Below, piece after piece: positions 56,236 to 64,000 of a stretch of 64,000 nt of DNA; position 1 is the first letter of the stretch, and every line of letters begins with the position of its first letter. A program made the position numbers and the translations under genes. Where the stretch lies: contig JANTGF010000006.1 in the NCBI GenBank assembly GCA_024763075.1, positions 1 to 64,000 on the forward strand, in the 5' to 3' direction. This stretch comes from Bacteroidales bacterium (GTDB lineage: Bacteria > Bacteroidota > Bacteroidia > Bacteroidales > VadinHA17). The notes under the pieces are model-generated. The model worked only from the letters and a program-made list of their open reading frames with translations, was not told where the DNA came from and did not search any database.

Positions 56236-57516
56236 ATGAAAAGAGACACACAGGCCTTTGCACTTATCGAACAGGAAAATCAACGTCAACTGAATGGAAT
56301 AGAGTTAATCGCTTCTGAGAACTTTGTTAGTCCTCAGGTACTTGAAGCAATGGGCTCTGTGCTGACAAATAAATACGCTGAGGGTTATCCGGGACATCGT
56401 TACTACGGAGGATGTGAAATTGTTGACAAGACGGAACAGCTTGCCATTGACCGTTTAAAACAACTATATGGTGCTGAATTTGCCAATGTACAGCCACATT
56501 CTGGTGCACAGGCTAATGCTGCAGTTTTCCTAACTGTTTTAAATCCGGGGGATACTTTTTTGGGACTGAACCTTTCCCACGGGGGGCATTTGTCTCATGG
56601 ATCTCCGGTAAATTTGTCAGGAATTCTTTACAATCCGGTTCCTTATGGTTTGAATGAAGAAACCGGTTTGATTGATTATGATCAGATGGAGCAAATTGCC
56701 CTCAAAGAAAAACCAAAACTTATTGTGGGAGGTGCCTCTGCATATTCCCGTGACTGGGATTATAAGAGAATGCGTGAAATAGCTGACAGGGTAGGAGCAT
56801 TACTTATGATCGATATGGCTCACCCGGCAGGTTTGATAGCTGCCGGATTGCTGGATAACCCACTGGAATATGCACATATAGTGACGTCAACAACACACAA
56901 AACTTTAAGAGGCCCAAGAGGAGGAATCATCCTTTTAGGCAAAGATTTTGATAATCCATGGGGGAAAGCAACAAAAAAAGGAGTAATCAGAAAAATGTCT
57001 TCTTTACTTAATTCAGGTGTTTTCCCGGGTACACAGGGTGGCCCGCTGGAGCATGTGATTGTTTCAAAAGCGGTGGCTTTTGGTGAGGCTTTACTCCCGG
57101 AGTTCAAAGATTATCAGAAGCAGGTAAGAAAGAATGCACAGGCAATGAGTGATTCCTTTATAAAACGGGGTTATAAAGTAGTTTCCGGTGGAACCGATAA
57201 TCATTCCATGCTGATTGATCTCAGAACAAAAGTGCCTGAAATTACCGGAAAACAGGTCGAAAATGCCCTGGTTAAGGCGCATATAACACTGAATAAAAAT
57301 ATGGTGCCATTCGATAGCAGATCTCCTTTCCAGACTTCCGGTGTGCGTATTGGAACACCTGCAATTACCACAAGAGGAGTGAAAGAGGATTTGATGGATC
57401 CGATAGTTGAATTGATAGACAGGGTAATTCTTGATATAGAAAACGAAAAAACTCTTTCTGAGGTGGGTGCCGAGGTGAATAAATTAATGACCGGGTTTCC
57501 GTTATTTGCATATTAA
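56236..57516 (+). CDS. glyA: Serine hydroxymethyltransferase
   Basis: 426 residues, standard length. It interconverts serine + THF and glycine + 5,10-methylene-THF, the main source of one-carbon units (also used by panB and fmt products here). Motifs visible are [72 protein letters not shown] and the PLP lysine in [15 protein letters not shown]. It has its own promoter-like box. A weak AGTTTT/AAAACT hairpin follows the stop. Confidence 0.97.
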   Translation: MKRDTQAFALIEQENQRQLNGIELIASENFVSPQVLEAMGSVLTNKYAEGYPGHRYYGGCEIVDKTEQLAIDRLKQLYGAEFANVQPHSGAQANAAVFLTVLNPGDTFLGLNLSHGGHLSHGSPVNLSGILYNPVPYGLNEETGLIDYDQMEQIALKEKPKLIVGGASAYSRDWDYKRMREIADRVGALLMIDMAHPAGLIAAGLLDNPLEYAHIVTSTTHKTLRGPRGGIILLGKDFDNPWGKATKKGVIRKMSSLLNSGVFPGTQGGPLEHVIVSKAVAFGEALLPEFKDYQKQVRKNAQAMSDSFIKRGYKVVSGGTDNHSMLIDLRTKVPEITGKQVENALVKAHITLNKNMVPFDSRSPFQTSGVRIGTPAITTRGVKEDLMDPIVELIDRVILDIENEKTLSEVGAEVNKLMTGFPLFAY

Positions 57517-57634
57517 AAAAAATAGTTTTTTGAAAACTTTTTGAAGATCTTAGCGTAAATGTATTTAACAGGTTTTCCGGCGTTGCATCGGGGAAGAATT
57601 ATTTTTTCCCGGGCTTGAAAAATTTTAGAAAAAA

Positions 57635-58039
57635 TTGGAACAAAAGAAAAGAAAAATATTTGTTATTGATGATGACCCACTTGTTTTAACCCTGGTTAAA
57701 AAAAGCCTGGAAGAGGATTCAATGGAGGTTATTACCTTTCATTATGGTGAGGAATTGTTGAATCATTTTGATAAACACCCCGACCTGATCATCCTCGACT
57801 ATCTTTTTCATAGTAAGGAGAGGGATAATGTGATGGATGGGAAGGAAATTTTTGAAAGAATCAGGGAAATTAATAATGAGGTTCCGGTTATAATGTTGTC
57901 AGGACAGGAAGATGGAGATGTAGTGCTGGAACTGGCACGTATGGGTATTGTGGATTATGTAATTAAGGATGATATGTTAATCCAAAACCTTAAAGAAGTT
58001 ATAAAAGAGGTATTTGAACCTGATAACAGCCACGACTAA
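57635..58039 (+). CDS. Stand-alone response regulator receiver (REC) protein
   Basis: 134 residues, one REC domain and no output domain. The acidic pocket is IDDDPLVL (residues 11-18), the phosphoacceptor is Asp55 in LIILDYLFHS, the switch Ser is in VIMLSGQEDGD and the conserved Lys is in DYVIKDD. The start is TTG: an in-frame TAG lies two codons upstream and the next Met is deep in the domain. No histidine kinase is adjacent, so it probably acts in a phosphorelay with a distant partner. Confidence 0.88.
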   Translation: MEQKKRKIFVIDDDPLVLTLVKKSLEEDSMEVITFHYGEELLNHFDKHPDLIILDYLFHSKERDNVMDGKEIFERIREINNEVPVIMLSGQEDGDVVLELARMGIVDYVIKDDMLIQNLKEVIKEVFEPDNSHD

Positions 58040-58087
58040 TCTTCGGAGATATTTTCTCGTTTAGCATATTTGTTTTAGCTTTACTTT

Positions 58088-58852
58088 ATGGAATGGTATA
58101 TTTATCCCGCCATTATTGCAGTGGGTATGCTGGCAGGTTTTATTAATACGCTTGCCGGTAGCGGTTCTTTACTTACATTGCCCTTTCTAATGTTTCTGGG
58201 TCTTCCGGCAAATGTAGCGAACGGAACCAACCGGATTGCCATTTTACTGCAAAATGTGGTTGGGGTTAGTAGTTTTCACCAACAAAAGGTTCTTAAGGTT
58301 AATTACGGGATCCGGCTGGGTCTGCCAGCAGTTATTGGTTCACTTATTGGTGCAGTAATTGCAGTGCAGCTGAATAATGATGTAATGAGCTATGTCATTG
58401 GCTTTTTGCTCATTTTCATGTTTTTTATTATAATTCTGAAACCGGATCAATGGATTAAAGCCCAGTCAGATCATGTGCCTGAAAAACCTTCCTGGCTGCA
58501 AATTGTAATTTTTTTCTTCATCGGATTGTATGGTGGATTTATACAGGCAGGAGTCGGGTTTTTTCTTCTTGCGGGCCTGGTAATGGGTGCAGGACTTGAT
58601 CTTGTAAGGGCAAATGCAGTAAAAGTTTTAATCGTACTCCTATATACTCCTTTTGCATTAGTAATTTTTATTTACCATCATCAGGTTGATTATGTACTTG
58701 GGTTGACCCTTGCCGCAGGTAACATGCTGGGTGCCTTCGTAGGTTCCAGAGTTGCTGTAAGCTGGGGACCTAAGTTCGTCAGAATCATATTGCTTCTGGC
58801 AATCCTGGGTTCCTCAATGAAACTACTGGGCGTTTTTGATCTTTTATTTTGA
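58088..58852 (+). CDS. TauE/SafE-family anion exporter-like membrane protein
   Basis: 254 residues, about eight membrane helices arranged as two repeated halves. GMLAGFINTLAGSGSLLTLPFL in the first half and GLYGGFIQAGVGFFLLAGLVM in the second are the paired family motifs. Relatives move sulfite, sulfoacetate or other small organosulfur anions, and the substrate is unknown here. It lies 48 bp after the REC gene on the same strand and is convergent with tonB. Confidence 0.9.
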   Translation: MEWYIYPAIIAVGMLAGFINTLAGSGSLLTLPFLMFLGLPANVANGTNRIAILLQNVVGVSSFHQQKVLKVNYGIRLGLPAVIGSLIGAVIAVQLNNDVMSYVIGFLLIFMFFIIILKPDQWIKAQSDHVPEKPSWLQIVIFFFIGLYGGFIQAGVGFFLLAGLVMGAGLDLVRANAVKVLIVLLYTPFALVIFIYHHQVDYVLGLTLAAGNMLGAFVGSRVAVSWGPKFVRIILLLAILGSSMKLLGVFDLLF

Positions 58853-58861
58853 GTCCGTTGG

Positions 58862-59767
58862 TTATTGCAAAAGGAAATGATAAGTTATGGTTCCCTTTTG
58901 AAATGCCGGTGCATCCGGGTTTTTGTCAAAGCGTGCAGCAAGGGCTGCTTTTCTTGCAGCTTTTAAGAGATTTTCATCCAGAGTAGTGGACCCCTTGATA
59001 CCAGGTGTAGCTTTTGTTACTTTACCGTTCCTGTCAACTGTTACTTCGACAACCACAATCCCTTCTACCTGATAATTGTATTCAGGTTTGGGTAATGACT
59101 GAGGAGTTCTGCCTTTAAGGCTGTATGAAATCCCTTCATTTCCATAACCCTTTCCTGTGTAGTTTTTTGATTCGGTTGAACCGTTTTCTCTTCCCTGATT
59201 TCCATTCCCTGAAGTAATTCCTTCTCCTGTACTTTTGTTGTCAGCAGCACTTTTGCCTGAAGAAAAAGCATTCCGGGTGCGGTTTTTAATCTCATCAATT
59301 CTTTTTTGTTCCTCTTCCCTTTTTTTTCTTTCAATTTCTTCCTGACGTTTTCTTTCCAGCTCCTCCTGTCTCTTTCTTTCAAGTTCCTCCTGCTTTTTTC
59401 TTTCTGCTTCCACTTCTTTGGGGTCCGGCTCTTTGGGTTTTATTTTTTCTTTCTTTGTGGGAATGGCTACAGTTTCTTCTATATCCTGAGTTAATACCTC
59501 TTCTTTTGCGGGTTCAGGTGTTGTTACAACCGGTGCAGAGGGTGGAGGAGTAGATTTTTCCTGAGCTTTTTTTTGTGGGGTTCTGGCTTCCGAAGGTTCT
59601 ATTAAACCGCTGCCTTGTTCTTCTGTTCCAAAATTTATTAAAATACCTTCTTCTTCAGGTAAAGGGAGAGGGGTGGTAAAGCCAAAAAAAATCAAAATTA
59701 TCACCAGAACTAAATGAAATAAAATAGTTCCCAACAATCCTCTTTTATGTTCAATAAAATAATTCAA
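58862..59767 (-). CDS. TonB-family energy transducer
   Basis: 301 residues. One N-terminal membrane helix (about 10-30), a Pro/Glu-rich region, a highly charged Glu/Lys/Arg coiled stretch with a repeated LERKRQEE-type unit (about 118-165), a Ser/Gly-rich segment and a C-terminal TonB domain (about 225-301; VEGIVVVEVTVDRNGKVTKA, then TITYHFLLQ). It spans the periplasm and passes proton-motive energy from ExbB/ExbD to outer-membrane receptors. Its ATG directly abuts the exbD stop. Confidence 0.92.
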   Translation of the reverse strand: MNYFIEHKRGLLGTILFHLVLVIILIFFGFTTPLPLPEEEGILINFGTEEQGSGLIEPSEARTPQKKAQEKSTPPPSAPVVTTPEPAKEEVLTQDIEETVAIPTKKEKIKPKEPDPKEVEAERKKQEELERKRQEELERKRQEEIERKKREEEQKRIDEIKNRTRNAFSSGKSAADNKSTGEGITSGNGNQGRENGSTESKNYTGKGYGNEGISYSLKGRTPQSLPKPEYNYQVEGIVVVEVTVDRNGKVTKATPGIKGSTTLDENLLKAARKAALAARFDKNPDAPAFQKGTITYHFLLQ

Positions 59768-60160
59768 CTAACGGGGGCTTGTAGCCAAAATTAATTTATA
59801 GTTATTACTTTTAGCAATATTCATAATCTTTACAACATATTTTAAAGGAACATTTTCATCTGCATGTAAAGAAATATAGGTCTCGGGGTTATTACCAAGT
59901 TTTTTAACCAGTACGGATTCAATATTATTGAAAGCAACCGGTTGGTCTTCCACATAATAGTTCAGATCCTTTGTTATTGAAACAGTTGTAAGTGGTTTCG
60001 CAGAAGTTTGGTGTTTACTTTGCGGAAGGAGTAACTTTAAAGCTGTCGGATGAATCAATGTGGAAGTGATCATAAAAAAGATAAGCAACAGGAACACGAT
60101 ATCTGTCATCCCCGACATGCTGAAAGCAACACTTACTTTATTTCTTGATTGAATGGCCAT
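59768..60160 (-). CDS. exbD: ExbD/TolR-family biopolymer transport protein
   Basis: 130 residues. One membrane helix carries the essential Asp in FSMSGMTDIVFLLLIFFM, followed by a periplasmic domain (YISLHADENVPLKYVVKIM). It forms the proton-driven motor with ExbB. It sits 31 bp after exbB and is contiguous with tonB. Confidence 0.94.
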   Translation of the reverse strand: MAIQSRNKVSVAFSMSGMTDIVFLLLIFFMITSTLIHPTALKLLLPQSKHQTSAKPLTTVSITKDLNYYVEDQPVAFNNIESVLVKKLGNNPETYISLHADENVPLKYVVKIMNIAKSNNYKLILATSPR

Positions 60161-60191
60161 AGGTTTGAGTTTTAATCAAAGTAAGTTGAAT

Positions 60192-60890
60192 TTAACTGAC
60201 AGGTTCATTTAACAGGTCAATAAACTCTGAAGTCCTTGCCTCCAGTACAAACACTACCTTTTCAACTTTTGCTACCAGGATATTATAGGCAAAATAGGCA
60301 ATTATCCCAACAATGAGACCTGCTACAGTTGTTACCATAGCGGTGTAGATTCCGTTCGAAAGCAGAGAAACATTAATGTTATTTCCGGCAGCTGACATAT
60401 CATAAAAAGCAATGATCATTCCCATTACCGTTCCCAGAAAACCGATCATTGGAGCGCCACCTGCTACGGTTGCCAGGGTTGGCAATCCTTTTTCCAGTTT
60501 ATAGATTTCCAGTCTTCCTACATTTTCAAGTGCAGCATTCACATCCCTTATAGGTCTGCCGATCATTTTGATTCCCTTTTCCATCATTTTCGAAACCGGA
60601 TTATCATGGGAATTACACAAGGCCAGTGCTGCATCAACTTTCCCATCATGGATATAATCTTTGATCCGGTTCATAAATTGTTTGTCTTCTTTCTGGGCTT
60701 GTCTGATTACAAAATAGCGTTCAAAAAAGATATAAACTGCGATAATAGATAAGATTAGGATGGGGATCATTACCCAGCCGCCTTTAAAAGCCAGTTCCCA
60801 GAAACGTAAAGTCACTTCTCCCTGTTCTCCTGCCGCTTCTGCGGTTTGTTCTGCCAATTGGATTTGATTGATGAAAAAGAGTAAGTTCAT
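60192..60890 (-). CDS. exbB: ExbB/TolQ/MotA-family proton channel protein
   Basis: 232 residues, three membrane helices (about 32-52, 130-155, 170-195). The third-helix region GLPTLATVAGGAPMIGFLGTVMGMI and SLLSNGIYTAMVTTVAGLIVGI are family signatures. First gene of exbB-exbD-tonB. A MotA-like motor role is excluded by the TonB neighbour. A strong terminator from nhaD lies just upstream, so the operon has its own promoter, not identified by a TAnnTTTG box. Confidence 0.94.
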   Translation of the reverse strand: MNLLFFINQIQLAEQTAEAAGEQGEVTLRFWELAFKGGWVMIPILILSIIAVYIFFERYFVIRQAQKEDKQFMNRIKDYIHDGKVDAALALCNSHDNPVSKMMEKGIKMIGRPIRDVNAALENVGRLEIYKLEKGLPTLATVAGGAPMIGFLGTVMGMIIAFYDMSAAGNNINVSLLSNGIYTAMVTTVAGLIVGIIAYFAYNILVAKVEKVVFVLEARTSEFIDLLNEPVS

Positions 60891-60925
60891 GTTTAATTTA
60901 TGTTTTATTTATATAATTAACCAAC

Positions 60926-60962
60926 TAAAAAACGGGATATAAAATTAATTATTATATCCCGT
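60926..60962 (-). terminator. Rho-independent terminator after nhaD
   Basis: ACGGGATATAA (60932-60942) and TTATATCCCGT (60952-60962) are perfect 11-bp arms. On the minus strand TTTTTT follows. It lies 15 nt after the nhaD stop and isolates it from exbB. Confidence 0.88.
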
Positions 60963-60976
60963 CCGTAAAAATCATT

Positions 60977-62392
60977 TTAATTTACGAGTCCGAACATCAG
61001 ATAAAAGACAGCGGCACCTCCAAGATAACCTAACAAAGCCAGCAGACTGATCTTTTTCAGGTACCAGATGAAATCAATTTTTTCAAGCCCCATTGCTGCT
61101 ACACCGGCAGCAGAACCAATAATCAGGATACTTCCACCAGTACCGGCGGTATATGCCAGAAACTCCCAGAATGCGCCATCCTGTACAAAGAATTTCCCAT
61201 ATTCCTGGGCAGCCGGGTCAGTAATCATATTAAGAGCTACTTCTGTATGTACAGGATACATACCCATTGCACCCGCAACCAGAGGTACATTATCGACTAC
61301 GGATGATAATACACCTATCGCCAGGTCAATTAAATATATATTATGTAAATGTTCATCAAGATATTCTGCGAGAAGTTGTAAATGCCCGGCTGACTGTAAG
61401 CTGGCAACAGCGGTTAAGATTCCTAAAAAGAAAAGGATGGTTGGAATCTCCACCTTTTTAAGAACTCCTGTAATGGTGAACTTTTGTTTGAAATCATGAG
61501 GCCTATTCTTATGCATCAAATCAGTAATCACCCACATTACACCCAAACCTAAAAGCATGCCCATATAGGGAGGAAGATGAGTAAAAGTTTTGAAAACAGG
61601 CACAAACAATAAAGAACCAACACCCAGGAAAAACATGAAATTCCGGACATTCTTGCTGTGACCATCATCTCCGTTATCAATAACTTCAGGCTTGGTAACA
61701 TGTCCTTTCAGGGTAAAGGTGAGCAAAGTTAAAGGTAATAACATAGTGACCAGACTCGGCAGGAAGACATCAATAACAATACGTGCAGTAGTTACCTGTC
61801 CACCAATCCAGAGCATAATTGTAGTGACGTCACCAATGGGTGACCAGGCGCCTCCTGCATTTGCAGCAATAACTACCATACTTACAAAAAACCAGCGATC
61901 TTTTTGATCGTCAATGAGTTTCCGGAGTAAGGCAATGATAACAATTGTAGTGGTAAGATTATCCAGTGCAGCTGACATGAAAAAAGTAATTATACTTATT
62001 ATCCAAAGAAGCTTAACTCTGTTGGTGGTTTTAATTTTATCGGTGATGACTTTAAAACCTTCATGTGTATCAACATTCTCAACTATGGTCATTGCACCAA
62101 GCAGGAAAAACAAAATCTCAGAAATTTCTCCCAGGTGATGAATAAGTTCATATTCAACAATGAAATGTCTGATTTGCGTAATGGTATCATAATGGGCAGC
62201 TTCGGGAGTGTTTTTTAAATACTCGTGAAAAGACTCCAGTCCCGGGACAATTTCATGGGCACCAAAAATATACAATACCCAGATTAAAGTGCCCAGAATC
62301 AGGGCTGAAGCTGCTTTATCAACTTTAAGCGGATGTTCAAGAGCAATTGCAGTGTACCCAAGAACAAAAATTACAATCATTGCAATAAACAT
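60977..62392 (-). CDS. nhaD: Sodium:proton antiporter NhaD
   Basis: 471 residues with about 12 membrane helices, the usual NhaD size. SAALDNLTTTIVIIALLRKLI, AANAGGAWSPIGDVTTIMLWI and SVVDNVPLVAGAMGMYPV contain the paired, half-buried Asn/Asp motifs of the IT (ion transporter) superfamily; AGTGGSILIIGSAAGVAAMG is near the C-terminus. It expels Na+ or Li+ in exchange for protons. It is flanked by terminators on both sides and so is monocistronic. Confidence 0.94.
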   Translation of the reverse strand: MFIAMIVIFVLGYTAIALEHPLKVDKAASALILGTLIWVLYIFGAHEIVPGLESFHEYLKNTPEAAHYDTITQIRHFIVEYELIHHLGEISEILFFLLGAMTIVENVDTHEGFKVITDKIKTTNRVKLLWIISIITFFMSAALDNLTTTIVIIALLRKLIDDQKDRWFFVSMVVIAANAGGAWSPIGDVTTIMLWIGGQVTTARIVIDVFLPSLVTMLLPLTLLTFTLKGHVTKPEVIDNGDDGHSKNVRNFMFFLGVGSLLFVPVFKTFTHLPPYMGMLLGLGVMWVITDLMHKNRPHDFKQKFTITGVLKKVEIPTILFFLGILTAVASLQSAGHLQLLAEYLDEHLHNIYLIDLAIGVLSSVVDNVPLVAGAMGMYPVHTEVALNMITDPAAQEYGKFFVQDGAFWEFLAYTAGTGGSILIIGSAAGVAAMGLEKIDFIWYLKKISLLALLGYLGGAAVFYLMFGLVN

Positions 62393-62477
62393 GGGAGTAA
62401 AATTTAATTAGAGTTAGTATTATTAAAATTTTTCGCAAAGAAAGCTATTTTTACTGAAACCCCATCTGTTTAATAAG

Positions 62478-62523
62478 AAAAAAAAAAGCAAACTTATTTG
62501 TTCATTTTATAAGAAAAGTTTGC
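62478..62523 (-). terminator. Rho-independent terminator after the TamB gene
   Basis: GCAAACTTAT (62488-62497) pairs with ATAAGAAAAGTTTGC (62509-62523, with a bulge). On the minus strand a run of about ten T follows. It lies roughly 90 nt after the TamB stop and upstream of nhaD. Confidence 0.8.
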
Positions 62524-62611
62524 ATTATAAGCGATAATATTTTACATAACGCATTAATATTTAGTTGATTTTGTATTTTTCAGCAAGCCCTAACCTAAAC
62601 CCCGGATGAGA

Positions 62612-64000
62612 TTAACTTTTCTTTTTCTTTTTTTTGAAAATCCGGTTCCAGTAGCCTTTCACCAAAGAACCGAACGAATTAAAGTCTTCCCTGAAAAATA
62701 CACCAAGCCCGGTTGTGTAGGGAGCTGTTTCATAAATGAGTTTATCGTTCGGACGTGTAAATGCCTTTACCCGGAATTTCCCCTTTTTATCAATTTTCAC
62801 TTCCACTGAAACATCTCCTACAATATTACTGGACCGGTTAATTGTTTGATTTTGATTTTGTCCGATATCAATGTTACTGTTAATTAAAACCCGGTCATTC
62901 AGAATTTGTGTAGATAAAGCAACCTCAATTTCCTGACTTGAAACCTGATCTCCAGGACGGTAATGAAAACCAATATCAAAGTCGTTACTGATTTGCGAAA
63001 GCCAGTTACTTAACTGGTTGGAAAGTAATTCATAAGTGGTAGCTTCCACAGCTGTACCCGTTCCGGCCTGTGCCACACCTGAGTAGTTGGGGTTTGGCAT
63101 AAAACTATTAAGTACCAAAAGAGATAAAAACTGTTTGTTTAGATCTTCCTCGCTACTTATGGCATTTTTTAATCTTGTTTTTGTGTCTTCATCAGAAGTA
63201 GGAAGGTCAATATTGAAGCTTATATCCGGGCTTTCCAGCTTTCCTGTCAGGTGTACTTCACAATCAACAGGAACTCTTCTTTTATAGGCTTCATCATAAA
63301 AAAGGTTGTATAGGGAAGTCCTGACCTGGTAAATGGCAATTACATCCAGCGTTGCGTTGGCAGGATCGCCATTCCAGATGATTTTACTACCAGGTTTTAC
63401 CTGAAATTTTTTGTTAATTACCTGGCTCAGGCTAAAATTATATGTTCCCTGGTCAATTGCATATTCTCCGGACATGGTGAAATTGCTTTCTTTATCTACG
63501 TTCATTTGTATATTTCCCAGACCTTTACCTGTCAAAGATCCTCCAGCATTCGGATCAAACAGAACGCTTGCTTCTGCATCCGGTGTAATGTTAAGGTTAA
63601 TGTTTAATATAAGGTTGCTGGATAGCTTTGCAACTTCACTGGTTAATCTGCGTGTAAACTTTTTCCTTGGATTTTCCTTAGGTCCTTTGCTTACAAACTT
63701 TATGTAATTCAAATCTTCAAGCGCTTCTCCATTTTCCAGCGGGATGAAGAATTGTGTGTTTGGATCCGTTGTTGCGGAAATATTAATATTGAGGTTTTCT
63801 GTTGGTCCCTTAAGTGACACAGATCCGGTTCCGAATGCAGTTCCGTAAAACAAATCGTTTTGCCAGTCCTCCAGATTCAGCATTAAAAGGTTATCAGCTT
63901 CAAATCTCAGGTCAAAATAAAGATCTTTAAAATGATGCGTTAAAATCTTGCCATTACCGATGGCCTTATTTCCCAAAGTGTCAAAAATTTCAACATTTTT
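62612..64000 (-). CDS. TamB / DUF490 translocation-assembly protein, C-terminal part
   Basis: Partial gene: the stop is at 62612 and the frame stays open through the right edge, giving 463 codons. The sequence is beta-rich with repeats of the type GKLESPDISFNIDLP and LTGKGLGNIQMNVDKESNFTMSGEYAIDQGTYNFSL, the TamB C-terminal (DUF490) signature. TamB-like proteins span the periplasm and help deliver lipid or outer-membrane proteins. The C-terminal 20 residues are very basic (ending RIFKKKKKKS). The N-terminus with its membrane anchor lies outside the window. Confidence 0.88.
   Translation of the reverse strand, partial: KNVEIFDTLGNKAIGNGKILTHHFKDLYFDLRFEADNLLMLNLEDWQNDLFYGTAFGTGSVSLKGPTENLNINISATTDPNTQFFIPLENGEALEDLNYIKFVSKGPKENPRKKFTRRLTSEVAKLSSNLILNINLNITPDAEASVLFDPNAGGSLTGKGLGNIQMNVDKESNFTMSGEYAIDQGTYNFSLSQVINKKFQVKPGSKIIWNGDPANATLDVIAIYQVRTSLYNLFYDEAYKRRVPVDCEVHLTGKLESPDISFNIDLPTSDEDTKTRLKNAISSEEDLNKQFLSLLVLNSFMPNPNYSGVAQAGTGTAVEATTYELLSNQLSNWLSQISNDFDIGFHYRPGDQVSSQEIEVALSTQILNDRVLINSNIDIGQNQNQTINRSSNIVGDVSVEVKIDKKGKFRVKAFTRPNDKLIYETAPYTTGLGVFFREDFNSFGSLVKGYWNRIFKKKKKKS

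Noticed and set aside
59265-59430. Tandem DNA repeat inside tonB
   Set aside because: The repeated GAA/AGG-rich units simply encode the Glu/Lys/Arg coil of the TonB linker. The open frames on the opposite strand are shadows of it.

Overview
The window looks like a chromosome segment of a Bacteroidota bacterium, probably Bacteroidales/Marinilabiliales-like. The evidence is gene content: a gliding-motility/T9SS C-terminal domain protein, DUF4831, DUF4861, a START-like small protein, a SiaC/DUF1987 protein, a propeller-SpoIIE sensor, a POT transporter and the RSH-Fur-purA cluster. Several genes also have upstream TAnnTTTG boxes, the Bacteroidota -7 promoter element, and the DNA is AT-rich. The oxygen-sensitive glycyl radical enzyme HypD with its activase suggests anaerobic or facultative life. 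NhaD and a CPA2 antiporter suggest sodium-rich surroundings. Both lifestyle points are inference.

Layout. 1-13.6 kb: the start of an S8 protease, a YwqK/MORN protein, dnaK, panB, a pseudouridine synthase, cdd, a GH73-LysM lipoprotein, then a tightly overlapping minus-strand run (LptF/G permease, GT4, GT2, ribBA, fmt). 13.6-14.7 kb: a tRNA locus with a truncated 5' tRNA copy, two hairpins, an intact tRNA-CAU and a terminator. 14.7-21.4 kb: a DUF4861 lipoprotein, an ATP-cone/nuclease fusion, eno, a cation antiporter, a NifX-like protein and a zinc dehydrogenase. 21.5-31.5 kb: SiaC-like, POT transporter, NAD(P)HX repair enzyme, DUF4831, thioredoxin-like protein, an MFSD1-like transporter paired with pepD, and an interrupted K+ channel gene. 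31.8-35 kb: the trans-4-hydroxy-L-proline dehydratase system. 35-47.3 kb: propeller-SpoIIE phosphatase, acyl-CoA ligase, SPOR lipoprotein, cytidylate-kinase-like protein, purA, Fur, RSH. 47.3-52.3 kb: an operon of a flavin oxidoreductase, a complementary M16 peptidase pair and a secreted gliding-motility C-terminal domain protein. 52.4-64 kb: tandem CLC paralogs, glyA, a REC-only protein, a TauE-like transporter, exbB-exbD-tonB, nhaD and the 3' part of a TamB gene.

Most of the window is ordinary housekeeping. The most distinctive features are non-coding. A 153-bp miniature element occurs twice, 24.8 kb apart, with 6-bp TAnnTA target duplications, and one copy sits in the loop of a transcription terminator. 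A second, more degenerate intergenic repeat lies next to one of these copies. A 25-bp direct repeat at the tRNA gene marks an old rearrangement or integration. A K+ channel gene carries an in-frame stop at codon 10. On the protein side, the MFSD1-like transporter beside pepD, the ATP-cone nuclease and HypD with a single-cluster activase merit a second look. No CRISPR array, prophage, transposase gene or obvious defence island was seen.
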